64,000 bases of DNA from Clostridiales bacterium (GCA_004556755.1 SFFW01000004.1:62001-126000), one strand, 5' to 3'; numbered from the stretch's first letter, positions 16,485-24,165 are shown. The notes: generated by a model not told the origin, from the letters alone. A program made the numbers and translations.

Positions 16485-17090
16485 CTATATCTCCGCTATC
16501 TCGGTGACGGAGACCTCAAACGCAGTCTTTTCGACCGGCTGCTCGTCGATGAGCTTTATGTAGCTGCGGCTTTGTATCCGCCCTTCAAGCTCCACCACGG
16601 TGCCGACGTCCCATTCCGCCGCCGTTCGTGCCTTTAAGCCCCATGTGATGCACGGCAGGTAGTCGCTTCTGCCGTACCTGCGGTTTACCGCAAGCATCAG
16701 GTCGCAGATGTCCCGCCCCATCGGGGTGCTGCGGAGCTTCGGCTTTTTACACAGCGTGCCGATGAGCCGTATGCGGTTTTCGTCCTCGTCGCCGCAGAAG
16801 GATATCTCCTTTGCGTACACGCTTATAACGAGCTTTGCCCCCTCGCCGCTTTTGTTGTTGAAGGAGCGAAGCTCCCCGATAACACGAAGCTTTTCGTCGC
16901 AGCTCACCTCAAGGCTCTCCAAAAGCTCACTGCGCAGAATGACGTTTATTCTGTCCGCAGTGCCGGACAGCCGCATGATCTCAAGCGGGAAGGTGTAAAA
17001 GCTTTCGCTTCGGCTGCTGTGAGAGTACACCGGCGCCGCAGCGACGGTGCCGCACAGTACGGCGAGATTGCTGCTTACGTTTTCGTCCAT
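16485..17090 (-). CDS. SSB-family protein with two predicted OB folds
   Basis: A 201-residue protein resembling single-stranded-DNA-binding proteins. The first OB-like part (about 7-95) starts NLAVLCGTVAAAPVYSHSSR, and the second (about 100-195) reads NRIRLIGTLCKKPKLRSTPMGRDICDLMLAVNRRYGRSDYLPCITWG, the classic SSB pattern. It lacks the acidic C-terminal DDIPF tail of the housekeeping SSB. A role in DNA metabolism is likely, but it is not the main Ssb. GGAGG precedes the start. Confidence 0.7.
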   Translation of the reverse strand: MDENVSSNLAVLCGTVAAAPVYSHSSRSESFYTFPLEIMRLSGTADRINVILRSELLESLEVSCDEKLRVIGELRSFNNKSGEGAKLVISVYAKEISFCGDEDENRIRLIGTLCKKPKLRSTPMGRDICDLMLAVNRRYGRSDYLPCITWGLKARTAAEWDVGTVVELEGRIQSRSYIKLIDEQPVEKTAFEVSVTEIAEI

Positions 17091-17164
17091 TGCTTACCTC
17101 CATGATAAAGCCCGCCGTGGGGCTTTAATTCGTCGTTTTGTCAAAGTATATTAGAGGTGAGCGC

Positions 17165-17193
17165 TTGAATATGCCGCCCGTTTGCGGTATAAT
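17165..17193 (+). promoter_or_regulatory. deoC promoter
   Basis: -35 TTGAAT (17165-17170), 17-bp spacer, perfect -10 TATAAT (17188-17193). Confidence 0.75.
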
Positions 17194-17239
17194 TCCGACA
17201 GTGAAGCTTCCCAGACCAAAAACGAAAGGAATTTGCATC

Positions 17240-17923
17240 ATGGATATTAAAGAGATACTCAGAATATGCGACCACACCCTGCTTCGCACCGACTGCAGCT
17301 CCGACGAGATAAAGGCGCTGTGCGACCAGGCGGTGAAGTACGGCTGCGCCTCCGTGTGTATCCCGCCCTGCCATGTTGCGGGCGCAAAGCGCTATGCCGG
17401 AGACAAGATGAAAATATGCACCGTCATAGGTTTCCCCAACGGCTATATGACCACCGCAGCCAAAGCCTTTGAAGCTGCCGACGCCGTTAAAAACGGCGCC
17501 GATGAGATCGACATGGTGATAAACCTCTCCATGGTCAAGGACGGCTGCTGGGACAAGGTAGTAGAGGACATCGTTGCCGTGCGCAAGGCGTGCGAGGGCA
17601 AGATCCTCAAGGTCATCATCGAGTGCTGCCTGCTTACCGAGGCGGAAAAGATCAGACTTTGCGGCATCGTCGGCGCAAGCGGAGCGGACTTTATAAAGAC
17701 CTCCACCGGCTTTTCCAAGGGCGGAGCAACGAGGGAGGACGTCGAGCTGCTTCGCAGATACTCTCCCGAACACGTCAAGGTCAAGGCCGCCGGCGGCATA
17801 GCCTCGCTTGCCGATGCCGAGGACTTCATCGCACTCGGAGCCGAGCGTCTCGGTACCAGCCGCATCGTGAAGCTTGCGATGCAGCTTGAGTCCGAAAGCG
17901 GCGCTCCCGACGAAAGCTATTAA
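17240..17923 (+). CDS. deoC: Deoxyribose-phosphate aldolase
   Basis: A 228-residue class I aldolase that splits 2-deoxyribose 5-phosphate into glyceraldehyde 3-phosphate and acetaldehyde. Motifs: DHTLLRTDCS, VCIPPCHV, VIGFPNGYMTTAAKAFEA, DEIDMVINLSMVKDG, the Schiff-base lysine region GADFIKTSTGFSKGGAT and VKAAGGI. The start is the ATG behind AAAGGAA. It stands alone here, without other deo genes, and its stop overlaps the convergent membrane-protein gene by 4 bases. Confidence 0.95.
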   Translation: MDIKEILRICDHTLLRTDCSSDEIKALCDQAVKYGCASVCIPPCHVAGAKRYAGDKMKICTVIGFPNGYMTTAAKAFEAADAVKNGADEIDMVINLSMVKDGCWDKVVEDIVAVRKACEGKILKVIIECCLLTEAEKIRLCGIVGASGADFIKTSTGFSKGGATREDVELLRRYSPEHVKVKAAGGIASLADAEDFIALGAERLGTSRIVKLAMQLESESGAPDESY

Positions 17924-18288
17924 AGTCCGAAGCGGCTTTTAATAAGTCCGCACAGCGCAAGCGCCGGAGCGGACAGCAAAAGCCAGAAAAACGAGTACAG
18001 GGGGCATATCTGCCCTAAGATATTCAGGGGTCGGTCGGAGTAATCCCACACCGCCCAGCCGAGTATTATGTTAACCAAATAGCCCACGGCAAGCTCCAAA
18101 AGACTTATTGCGGCTGCCGAAATGAGGCACTTTGCCCAGAAGGGGAGCTGCGCTGCGCTCAGAAAGTACATGAACGTAAAGCAGACTCCCCCGCAAAGCA
18201 GCATGGTCCAGTGCGTGTGGCTGCGCCACAGTATTTCAATGAGACCGTAAAGTCCCGCTCCGATCGCAAACACGGCAAGTGTTTCCAA
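17920..18288 (-). CDS. CmpB-type putative ABC transporter permease (four-helix membrane protein)
   Basis: A 122-residue protein with four hydrophobic helices. The sequence YLVNIILGWAVWDYSDRPLNILGQICPLYSFFWLLL is characteristic of the family annotated as putative ABC transporter permease (CmpB-like, PF06541), common in Firmicutes. Real function is unknown, and no ATPase gene is next to it. It is convergent with deoC. Confidence 0.75.
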   Translation of the reverse strand: METLAVFAIGAGLYGLIEILWRSHTHWTMLLCGGVCFTFMYFLSAAQLPFWAKCLISAAAISLLELAVGYLVNIILGWAVWDYSDRPLNILGQICPLYSFFWLLLSAPALALCGLIKSRFGL

Positions 18289-18353
18289 AATACATCACCG
18301 TCGGTATTTTGCCCCTCGCTGTGGAAAAATATTTCCGGGGGAGGAAAAAATGC

Positions 18354-18382
18354 TTGACAGACGGGGCGTATGCTGGTATATT
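18354..18382 (+). promoter_or_regulatory. Promoter of the infC-rpmI-rplT operon
   Basis: -35 TTGACA (18354-18359), 17-bp spacer, -10 TATATT (18377-18382). The start site would be near 18389, giving a leader of about 145 bases. Confidence 0.75.
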
Positions 18383-18388
18383 TATAGG

Positions 18389-18513
18389 GCTGAAAATGAA
18401 GTATGAGCGGTGTCCGCCCTCATCACCGGATCGCAAACGGCGCATCCCGGTCAATAGGATCCCGATTTTTTGCGGGGTTTTTGCGTGCGGATGCCGAAGG
18501 CGTCCGTTTTTTT
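18389..18513 (+). ncRNA. L20-type leader RNA with attenuator
   Basis: The untranslated leader ahead of infC is GC-rich and structured. It ends in a terminator: stem CGGATGCC / GGCGTCCG with GAA loop and seven T (18488-18513), just before the infC ribosome site. In Firmicutes the infC-rpmI-rplT operon is repressed by L20, which binds the leader and favours termination. Position, gene order and terminator all fit. The covariance model was not run. Confidence 0.7.
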
Positions 18514-18533
18514 CTTTTTGGAGGTGTTTTACA

Positions 18534-19124
18534 ATAGCAAACGTTAATTACGAGATCAACGAGGAGATCCTTGACAAGGAACTGAGAATTATCAGCGATA
18601 CGGGTGAGCAGCTCGGAATAATGTCGGCTGAGGAGGCTCTTAAGATCGCAGAGGAAAGAGAGCTGGATCTCGTAAAGATCTCGCCTGCCGCAAAGCCCCC
18701 CGTCTGCAAGATCATGGACTACGGCAAGTTCCGCTTCGAGCAGGCAAAGAGGGAAAAGGAAGCCAAGAAGAATCAGCGTGTCATGGAAGTCAAAGAGGTG
18801 CGTATGTCACCCAATATCGACGCAAATGACTTTAACACGAAGCTCAAGAATGCGCAGAAGTTCTTAAACGACGGCGACAGAGTGAAGGTGTCCATCCGCT
18901 TCAGAGGCAGAGAAATGGCGCACACTCACATCGGTGAAACGCTGCTGCGTGACTTTGCCGCAAAGTGCGGTGAGATCGCAAACCTCGACAAGGAGCCCAA
19001 GCTTGAGGGCCGCAACATGTCGATGTTCCTGTCGCCCAAGTCCGCCGCTGCGATCAAGAAGGCGCAGAAGGAAGCCGAAAAGAAAGCAGCCGAAGCTCAG
19101 GCTGCCGAGAGCGAGAAAGAATAA
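18534..19124 (+). CDS. infC: Translation initiation factor IF-3 (apparent AUA start)
   Basis: A 196-residue IF-3. N-domain begins ANVNYEINEEILDKELRIISDTGEQLGIMS, linker SPAAKPPVCKIMDYGKFRFEQAKREKEAKK, C-domain KEVRMSPNIDANDFNTKLKNAQKFL. The ribosome site TTGGAGGTG is at about 18518-18526. No ATG, GTG, TTG or ATT lies in frame at a suitable distance; the codon in the right place is ATA (18534). infC classically uses a rare start codon that IF-3 itself discriminates against, giving autoregulation. Longer in-frame readings upstream run through the terminator and are rejected. Confidence 0.93.
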   Translation: MANVNYEINEEILDKELRIISDTGEQLGIMSAEEALKIAEERELDLVKISPAAKPPVCKIMDYGKFRFEQAKREKEAKKNQRVMEVKEVRMSPNIDANDFNTKLKNAQKFLNDGDRVKVSIRFRGREMAHTHIGETLLRDFAAKCGEIANLDKEPKLEGRNMSMFLSPKSAAAIKKAQKEAEKKAAEAQAAESEKE

Positions 19125-19191
19125 TCGGTATATTACAGGCTTGCCTGTTAATTAGGCTGCAAACAGCCATCATACGGAAGGAGAAATTACC

Positions 19192-19389
19192 ATGCCAAAA
19201 CTTAAGACCCACAGCGGTGCTAAGAAGAGATTCAATCTCACCAAGACCGGTAAAGTAAAGCGTGCTCATGCTTTTAAGAGCCATATCCTCACTAAGAAGG
19301 ACACCAAGCGCTGCCGTCGTCTGCGTTCCGGCGCAATTGCTGACGTAACCAACACAGCAACCATCAAAAAGATGATCCCTTACAAATAA
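19192..19389 (+). CDS. rpmI: 50S ribosomal protein L35
   Basis: A 65-residue basic protein beginning MPKLKTHSGAKKRFNLTKTG and carrying HILTKKDTKRCRRLR, typical of L35. AAGGAG precedes the start. Middle gene of the infC-rpmI-rplT operon. Confidence 0.97.
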   Translation: MPKLKTHSGAKKRFNLTKTGKVKRAHAFKSHILTKKDTKRCRRLRSGAIADVTNTATIKKMIPYK

Positions 19390-19420
19390 GCGTAAGGCTA
19401 CGAATAGGAGGAAATGACAA

Positions 19421-19774
19421 ATGGCAAGAGTTAAGGGCGCAATGATGACCCGCAAACATAGAAATAAGATACTCGGTCTTGCAAAGGGCTACTGGGGCAA
19501 CAAGTCCCGCCACTACAAGATGGCAAACCAGCAGATGATGAAGTCCGGCCGTTACGCATACGTCGGCCGCAAGCAGAAGAAGAGAGACTTCCGTCAGCTT
19601 TGGATCACCCGTATCAGCGCAGCCTGCAAGGCAAACGGCATGAATTACTCCACCTTCATGCACGGTCTGAAGCTCTGCGGCATCGACATGAACCGCAAGA
19701 TGCTCAGCGAGACCGCTATCCACGAGCCTGCTGCTTTCACCGCACTCTGCGAGAAGGCAAAGGCAGCTCTCTAA
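19421..19774 (+). CDS. rplT: 50S ribosomal protein L20
   Basis: A 117-residue protein with MARVKGAMMTRKHRNKILGLAKGYWG and the C-terminal RISAACKANGMNYSTFMHGL, both typical of L20. It binds 23S rRNA early in assembly and, in this operon, is the expected repressor acting on the leader RNA upstream of infC. AGGAGG precedes the start; a strong terminator follows. Confidence 0.97.
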   Translation: MARVKGAMMTRKHRNKILGLAKGYWGNKSRHYKMANQQMMKSGRYAYVGRKQKKRDFRQLWITRISAACKANGMNYSTFMHGLKLCGIDMNRKMLSETAIHEPAAFTALCEKAKAAL

Positions 19775-19783
19775 CAGAAAGCT

Positions 19784-19823
19784 AAAGTCCCCGGTTCGGT
19801 CAGACCGAGCCGGGGACTTTTTC
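19784..19823 (+). terminator. Terminator of the infC-rpmI-rplT operon
   Basis: A 17-bp stem with one G-U pair (AAAGTCCCCGGTTCGGT / ACCGAGCCGGGGACTTT), CAG loop, then TTC. Confidence 0.9.
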
Positions 19824-19852
19824 TTGTAATTTGCACCGCCGTGTGGTACAAT
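19824..19852 (+). promoter_or_regulatory. Promoter of the ATP-grasp gene
   Basis: -35 TTGTAA (19824-19829), 17-bp spacer, -10 TACAAT (19847-19852), directly after the preceding terminator. Confidence 0.65.
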
Positions 19853-19877
19853 ACCATGCGCCGAAAGGAGGCTCGCT

Positions 19878-20876
19878 ATGTCTAAGCTCAAGTATTTTAT
19901 AAGCCGTATATTTGATATGAACTACCGTCAGATGTTCAGAAAAATTGACGAGGTGCATGAAAAGTCGGGCAAATGCCGTCTTTTTATCTTCCTCGACATG
20001 GTGTATTGCGGCATCGTCTATCAGGCGGGATATATGGATTACTGGCTGTTCGAGATGTACGATCTCAACCGCAGCCAGCGCAAGACCATACTCACGAGGG
20101 GCAAAAACAACGCATTTATTAAGCGCTACAACGACCCCAAGTATATGCCGGAGATAGAGGACAAGCTCAAGTTTGCCAAGAATTTCGGCGAATTTATGCA
20201 CCGTGACTGGCTCGATATGGGTACCGCCGACAGGGCGGCGCTCTCGGAGTTTACGGCAAAGCACCCCGTTTTCATGGCAAAGCCAACGGGCGGAATGTGC
20301 GGTAAGGGCATAGAAAAGATAAACGCCGCCGAGTTTGAGGGCGACCTTTATGAGCATCTCAAGTCGATGGGTCCGCTCATTCTTGAGGAGTGCGTCGTTC
20401 AGCACAAGGCGCTCATGGAGCTGCACCCATGCTCCGTAAACACCTGCCGTGTCATCACCTTCACCCACGGCGGCAGCACGAAGGTCGTCGCCGCCTACCT
20501 GCGCATCGGCAACGGAAAGTACGTCGATAACTTTAACAACGGCGGTATGGTCGTGCCGATCGAGGAGGATTGCGGCCGCATCATCTACCCGGCGCTCGAC
20601 AAAAGCGGCGCTCTGCACGAGGTGCATCCTCTGACGGGCGTGCCGATAAAGGGCTTCCAGGTCCCGCTTTGGGACGAGGTCACGGAGCTTGTGAAGAAGG
20701 CGGGACAGGTCGTGCCGCAGGTGGGAATCGTCGGCTGGGACGTTTGCGTCACCGACAACGGACCCCTGCTCATCGAAGGCAACGACTACCCCGGACACGA
20801 TATATATCAGCTTCCCCCGCACCGCACGGACGGTATCGGCGTTCTGCCGAAGTTCCTTCGTGCGATGGAGGACTGA
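19878..20876 (+). CDS. Sugar-transfer-associated ATP-grasp protein
   Basis: A 332-residue protein. The central and C-terminal parts fit the sugar-transfer-associated ATP-grasp family: KPTGGMCGKGIEKI (phosphate loop, about residues 135-148), PLILEECVVQHKALMELHPCSVNTCRVIT, and the acidic metal-binding end VGWDVCVTDNGPLLIEGND. The N-terminal 110 residues are helical. The family is linked to exopolysaccharide or cell-wall modification and likely ligates an acid to an amine or hydroxyl, but the substrate is unknown. No glycosyltransferase sits next to it here. AAAGGAGG upstream of the start. Confidence 0.8.
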   Translation: MSKLKYFISRIFDMNYRQMFRKIDEVHEKSGKCRLFIFLDMVYCGIVYQAGYMDYWLFEMYDLNRSQRKTILTRGKNNAFIKRYNDPKYMPEIEDKLKFAKNFGEFMHRDWLDMGTADRAALSEFTAKHPVFMAKPTGGMCGKGIEKINAAEFEGDLYEHLKSMGPLILEECVVQHKALMELHPCSVNTCRVITFTHGGSTKVVAAYLRIGNGKYVDNFNNGGMVVPIEEDCGRIIYPALDKSGALHEVHPLTGVPIKGFQVPLWDEVTELVKKAGQVVPQVGIVGWDVCVTDNGPLLIEGNDYPGHDIYQLPPHRTDGIGVLPKFLRAMED

Positions 20877-20877
20877 G

Positions 20878-21189
20878 ATGGCAGAGGTGATCTTCATGCT
20901 CTACATTTTGAAAACTTGGTATACAATGCCGCCGACGCTTCCCGTGCTGTTTACGTTTTTTGCGTTTTTGGCACTCGGCGTGTATGCGGCGTTGGGACTT
21001 AAAAATAAGCGCAGCGTGCTGTTTCTGGCGCTCGGACTTGTGGTCTTGTACCTGCTCTGCACGCCCGTAAGCCTCAATGACCTGTTCGGCATCGGCGTGT
21101 ACTCCACCTTCGTCGGAGGTGTGGCAAGTCTTGTGCTTTTGGGCTGCATTTTGGGCTTTGCCGCACGCAGTCTGCGCCGCAAAAAGTGA
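20878..21189 (+). CDS. Small three-helix membrane protein, unknown
   Basis: A 103-residue hydrophobic protein with three predicted membrane helices (about 15-40, 48-66, 75-96) and a basic tail RSLRRKK. No family recognised. The ATG lies one base after the ATP-grasp stop, behind GGAGG that overlaps that gene's end, so the two are probably co-translated and may act together at the membrane. Confidence 0.65.
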   Translation: MAEVIFMLYILKTWYTMPPTLPVLFTFFAFLALGVYAALGLKNKRSVLFLALGLVVLYLLCTPVSLNDLFGIGVYSTFVGGVASLVLLGCILGFAARSLRRKK

Positions 21190-21198
21190 TGAATAAGC

Positions 21199-21231
21199 AA
21201 AAAAACTTCCGCCTATGGCGGAAGTTTTTTT
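21199..21231. terminator. Shared bidirectional terminator
   Basis: Stem AAAAAACTTCCGCC / GGCGGAAGTTTTTT around TAT, with A and T runs on both sides. It serves the gene pair on the left and the convergent repressor gene on the right, whose stop lies inside it. Confidence 0.88.
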
Positions 21232-21919
21232 ATGCAATGACCTTTCCGAGTACACGCAAAGGCAGCTCAGGGGATATGACAATGTCGGAGTATTCGGGGT
21301 TTAAGGAGTGCAGCACGAGATGCTCGCCCTTTGCGGCAAGCTGCTTTAGATAAGCGCAGCCGTCGTAGAGGAAAATGCCGATCTCACCCGTCATCAGACT
21401 GTGCTGCTGACTGACCCACACGGTCTGACCGTTGTGGAATCTCGGCTCCATGCTGTCGCCCGCAACACGGACGCCGAAGTTGGCGCTGTCCGGCACTTCG
21501 GGACCGACCTCGGTCATGTCGTAATGCTCGCTGTCGAGAAACTGCCCCGTGCCTGCGGAGACCGCAAGGGAATACAGCGGCAGACTGCGGCTGTACTTTA
21601 CCGGCTCCGGGCTGAGAGAGTATTTGCCGCTGTCACGCAGGAGCTGAATGTACTCCGTCGCCTTTCTGCGCCCCGCCGCATTGAGTCCCGAAAGGAAGCC
21701 TTCCCCCTCCGGCATGAACTCTCCGGCGATGTCGCTTATCCTGAGCGCACGGCAGAGCATGAGGAACTGAAGGGCGCTCGGCAAGGTGCTGCCGTTCTCC
21801 CATTTGGATACCGCTTGATTGGTGACGTTCACCCCGTAGACCTTGAGCGCTTTGGCAAGCTCCGTCTGCGAAAGACCGAGCTCACGCCGCCGCTCACACA
21901 GCTTTTTGCCTATATCCAT
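21230..21919 (-). CDS. XRE-family repressor with LexA-type S24 autoprotease domain
   Basis: A 229-residue regulator. Residues 1-60 form an XRE helix-turn-helix (LGLSQTELAKALKVYGVNVTNQAVSKWENGS). Residues about 105-229 form an S24 peptidase domain with a cleavage dipeptide A112-G113, nucleophile S146 (AGDSMEPRF) and K182 (YLKQL). The spacings of 33 and 36 residues match LexA closely, so RecA-stimulated self-cleavage is likely. It is divergent from a Y-family polymerase gene, suggesting DNA-damage control of that gene. An ATG with GTGAGG upstream is used; a TTG seven codons earlier is possible. Confidence 0.88.
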   Translation of the reverse strand: MDIGKKLCERRRELGLSQTELAKALKVYGVNVTNQAVSKWENGSTLPSALQFLMLCRALRISDIAGEFMPEGEGFLSGLNAAGRRKATEYIQLLRDSGKYSLSPEPVKYSRSLPLYSLAVSAGTGQFLDSEHYDMTEVGPEVPDSANFGVRVAGDSMEPRFHNGQTVWVSQQHSLMTGEIGIFLYDGCAYLKQLAAKGEHLVLHSLNPEYSDIVISPELPLRVLGKVIA

Positions 21920-21945
21920 AACGCAACGCCTCACTTTCAATTATG

Positions 21946-22036
21946 ATTATACTATATACTCGGTAAAATTTCAAGCATAAAAATATCTGAAAAAGAGAAA
22001 AAATATCTTTACATATCCGTAAAAGGGAGTTATACT
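21946..22036. promoter_or_regulatory. Divergent promoters and candidate operators between repressor and dinB
   Basis: Minus: -35 TTGAAA, 17 bp, -10 TATAAT (21946-21974). Plus: -35 TTTACA (22008-22013), 17 bp, -10 TATACT (22031-22036). Between or within them AAAATATCT occurs twice (21980-21988, 22000-22008) exactly 20 bp apart, and GTAAAA occurs in the spacer of each promoter. These repeats are plausible repressor sites. No LexA-type CGAAC...GTTCG box was seen. Confidence 0.6.
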
Positions 22037-22064
22037 GCATTTAGTATCTTTTGAGGAGAACGAC

Positions 22065-23294
22065 ATGGACAGGGCGATACTTCATTCGGATATAAACTCC
22101 TGCTATGCGAGCATAGAGCGGCTATACGAGCCGAGGCTTTGCGGCAGACCCTTTGCGGTCTGCGGCGCGCCTGAGCTGCGGCACGGTATAGTATTATCCA
22201 AAGACGATATTGCAAAAAAGGCAGGCGTCAAGACCGGAATGGCGATATGGCAGGCAAAGTGCCTCTGCCCCGAGCTTGAGATCGTGCTGCCGCACTTTGA
22301 CCGCTACACGGAATATGCCGACGCCGTGCGCAGCATATATTACGACTACACGAACCTTTGCGAACCCTTCGGGCTTGACGAGTGCTGGCTTGACCTCACG
22401 GGCTGCCTTGCCTGTCCCGACCCCGTGGAGACCGCACAGGAGATACGGCGGCGGGTCAAAAAGGAGACGGGGCTTACGGTGAGCATCGGCGTGAGCTTCA
22501 ACAAGATATTTGCAAAGCTCGGCTCCGACTACCGAAAGCCCGACGCCGTGACGGTCATCGACCGTGAAAATTACAAGAGCATCGTGTGGGGGCTTCCCGC
22601 CTCCGATATGCTCATGGTCGGGCGAAGCACGGCTCGGCAGCTTGAGCGCATGGGCATACGGACGATAGGCGAACTGGCGGCGGCGTCGCCCGAAAGCCTG
22701 CACGCCGTGCTGGGCAAGGCGGGACCGATGCTGCACGCCTTCGCTAACGGTGCCGACACAACGGCGGTGCGCAGAGTGGGGGACGAGCCGCCGCCGAAGT
22801 CCGTCGGCAACAGCACGACGCTGCCCCGTGACGTGGAGACACTGCGGCAGGCGGAGGTCGTCATACTGAGCCTTGCGGAGAGCATAGGAACGAGACTGCG
22901 TCGGGGCGGCTATATGTGCCGCAGCTTAGAGCTTTCGCTGCGCACGGAGGAGCTTACATGGACACGGCATCGTATGCGGCTTTTCGGCGCAACGGACGTC
23001 ACCCTTGAGCTGCGTGACATGGGAATGCGCCTTCTGTCTCAGGCGTGGACGGATCGCACGCCGCTGCGGAGCATGGGGCTTTGCGCACTTGAGCTGGTGC
23101 CGACGGGTGCACCGGAACAGATTGACATATTATGTGATTATGTAAACTTGGAAAAGCAAAAGAAAATCGACGCCGCCGTTGACGGGATCCGCAAAAAGTA
23201 CGGTGCGGAGGCGATACAGCGGGCGTCGGTTTTCGGGAACTCCGTTGCGCTGGGCAAGCAAATCTGCACTCTGCCTGAGAAGGGGTTTATATGA
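22065..23294 (+). CDS. Y-family DNA polymerase (DinB/UmuC-like)
   Basis: A 409-residue translesion polymerase. Catalytic acidic residues are in HSDINSCYAS near the N-terminus and DECWLDLTG (about residues 105-113). The palm/thumb motifs GVSFNKIFAKLGSDYRKPDA and the helix-hairpin-helix LMVGRSTARQLERMGIRTIGELA follow. A C-terminal little-finger domain (about 240-360) completes the fold. It copies past damaged bases at low fidelity. The divergent S24-type repressor is the likely regulator. GAGGAG precedes the ATG. Confidence 0.92.
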   Translation: MDRAILHSDINSCYASIERLYEPRLCGRPFAVCGAPELRHGIVLSKDDIAKKAGVKTGMAIWQAKCLCPELEIVLPHFDRYTEYADAVRSIYYDYTNLCEPFGLDECWLDLTGCLACPDPVETAQEIRRRVKKETGLTVSIGVSFNKIFAKLGSDYRKPDAVTVIDRENYKSIVWGLPASDMLMVGRSTARQLERMGIRTIGELAAASPESLHAVLGKAGPMLHAFANGADTTAVRRVGDEPPPKSVGNSTTLPRDVETLRQAEVVILSLAESIGTRLRRGGYMCRSLELSLRTEELTWTRHRMRLFGATDVTLELRDMGMRLLSQAWTDRTPLRSMGLCALELVPTGAPEQIDILCDYVNLEKQKKIDAAVDGIRKKYGAEAIQRASVFGNSVALGKQICTLPEKGFI

Positions 23295-23357
23295 TGACAA
23301 TCGTCCGACGGCTCGGCAGCGGCAGGAGATTTTTTGCTTCATTTTGCAAGCTCGGAT

Positions 23358-24077
23358 TCAGACGATCATAAAGGTCTCGCCGTAGGGGTAGGGGTTTCCG
23401 GCTTCACGCTGCATCCAGTCGATGATGCCCGCCTTGTCCCTCACCGCCATGCCGGACAGACGCTCGATGCCGAGATCCTTGAGCGCCGGACACATGGGGA
23501 CGGTAGGACCTATGAGTATCGTAACGGCGCTGCGGCTCAGCTCAATGAGCCGAGGCATGGTCTTGTTGACCGAGGCGGAGCCGGTGATGATAACGATGTC
23601 ACACTGTGGCAGGATGTACTCGCAGGCGGAGTCGGGGTAGTCGCCGAGCCTTGGATCACGCTCCAGAATGTAAAGCTCCTTGCAGCCGGAGACGGTTTCG
23701 GGCGGCATCTTGAGATGCCCCACGAAGGCGACCGTTTTGCCGACGGTGTCTATCCCCTTGGTGCATATGCGGTCAAAGGGTGCGGCAAGACCGAGGCGCT
23801 CCATGCGCCCGACGCCGTTATAAAATGCGTTTATGACCGCCATGCCCTCGCTCGCTTCTTCAAAGTTCCAGCTCATGACGCTTTTTGCCGCTTCCTTGGC
23901 GGGCAGCCCCACGAGGCTATCAAAAAGTCGCTCGACGCTGCTGCCGGCGGTGTGCATGGCGATGCCGAAGCTGCCGTCGCTCAACTCCGCACCCGTCCAG
24001 CTCTTGCCGCAGACGATGCGGGAGACGACGGCTGAGGTATCAATTCCGTCTATGAGTATGCGATAGTAGTCTTTCAT
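23358..24077 (-). CDS. DUF364-type protein (putative heavy-metal chelation)
   Basis: A 239-residue protein that matches the DUF4213/DUF364 pair: an N-terminal enolase-like part with CGKSWTGAELSDGSFGIAMHTAG and a C-terminal Rossmann-like part with KTVAFVGHLK...ELYILERDPRLGDYPDSACEYILPQCDIVIITGSASVNKT. The family is annotated as putative heavy-metal chelation but remains uncharacterised. The start is the ATG behind AAAGGAATTTGAC. It is convergent with dinB and divergent from tatD. Confidence 0.82.
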   Translation of the reverse strand: MKDYYRILIDGIDTSAVVSRIVCGKSWTGAELSDGSFGIAMHTAGSSVERLFDSLVGLPAKEAAKSVMSWNFEEASEGMAVINAFYNGVGRMERLGLAAPFDRICTKGIDTVGKTVAFVGHLKMPPETVSGCKELYILERDPRLGDYPDSACEYILPQCDIVIITGSASVNKTMPRLIELSRSAVTILIGPTVPMCPALKDLGIERLSGMAVRDKAGIIDWMQREAGNPYPYGETFMIV

Positions 24078-24103
24078 GTCAAATTCCTTTGCGGTATGCG
24101 CTC

Positions 24104-24133
24104 TTGCACGGAGCGGACATACGGTGTTATAAT
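24104..24133 (+). promoter_or_regulatory. Promoter of tatD-phosphatase operon
   Basis: -35 TTGCAC (24104-24109), 18-bp spacer, -10 TATAAT (24128-24133). Confidence 0.6.
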
Positions 24134-24165
24134 AACGAATATAATATTTTTTCGGGGGAAATGCA

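Noticed and set aside
18279..18533. N-terminal extension of IF-3 by 85 codons
   Set aside because: The frame crosses the promoter, the leader and a U7 terminator, and IF-3 homology begins exactly at 18537.
21941..22064. Classic LexA box controlling dinB
   Set aside because: No CGAAC-N4-GTTCG or similar palindrome; only direct repeats and GTAAAA elements are present.
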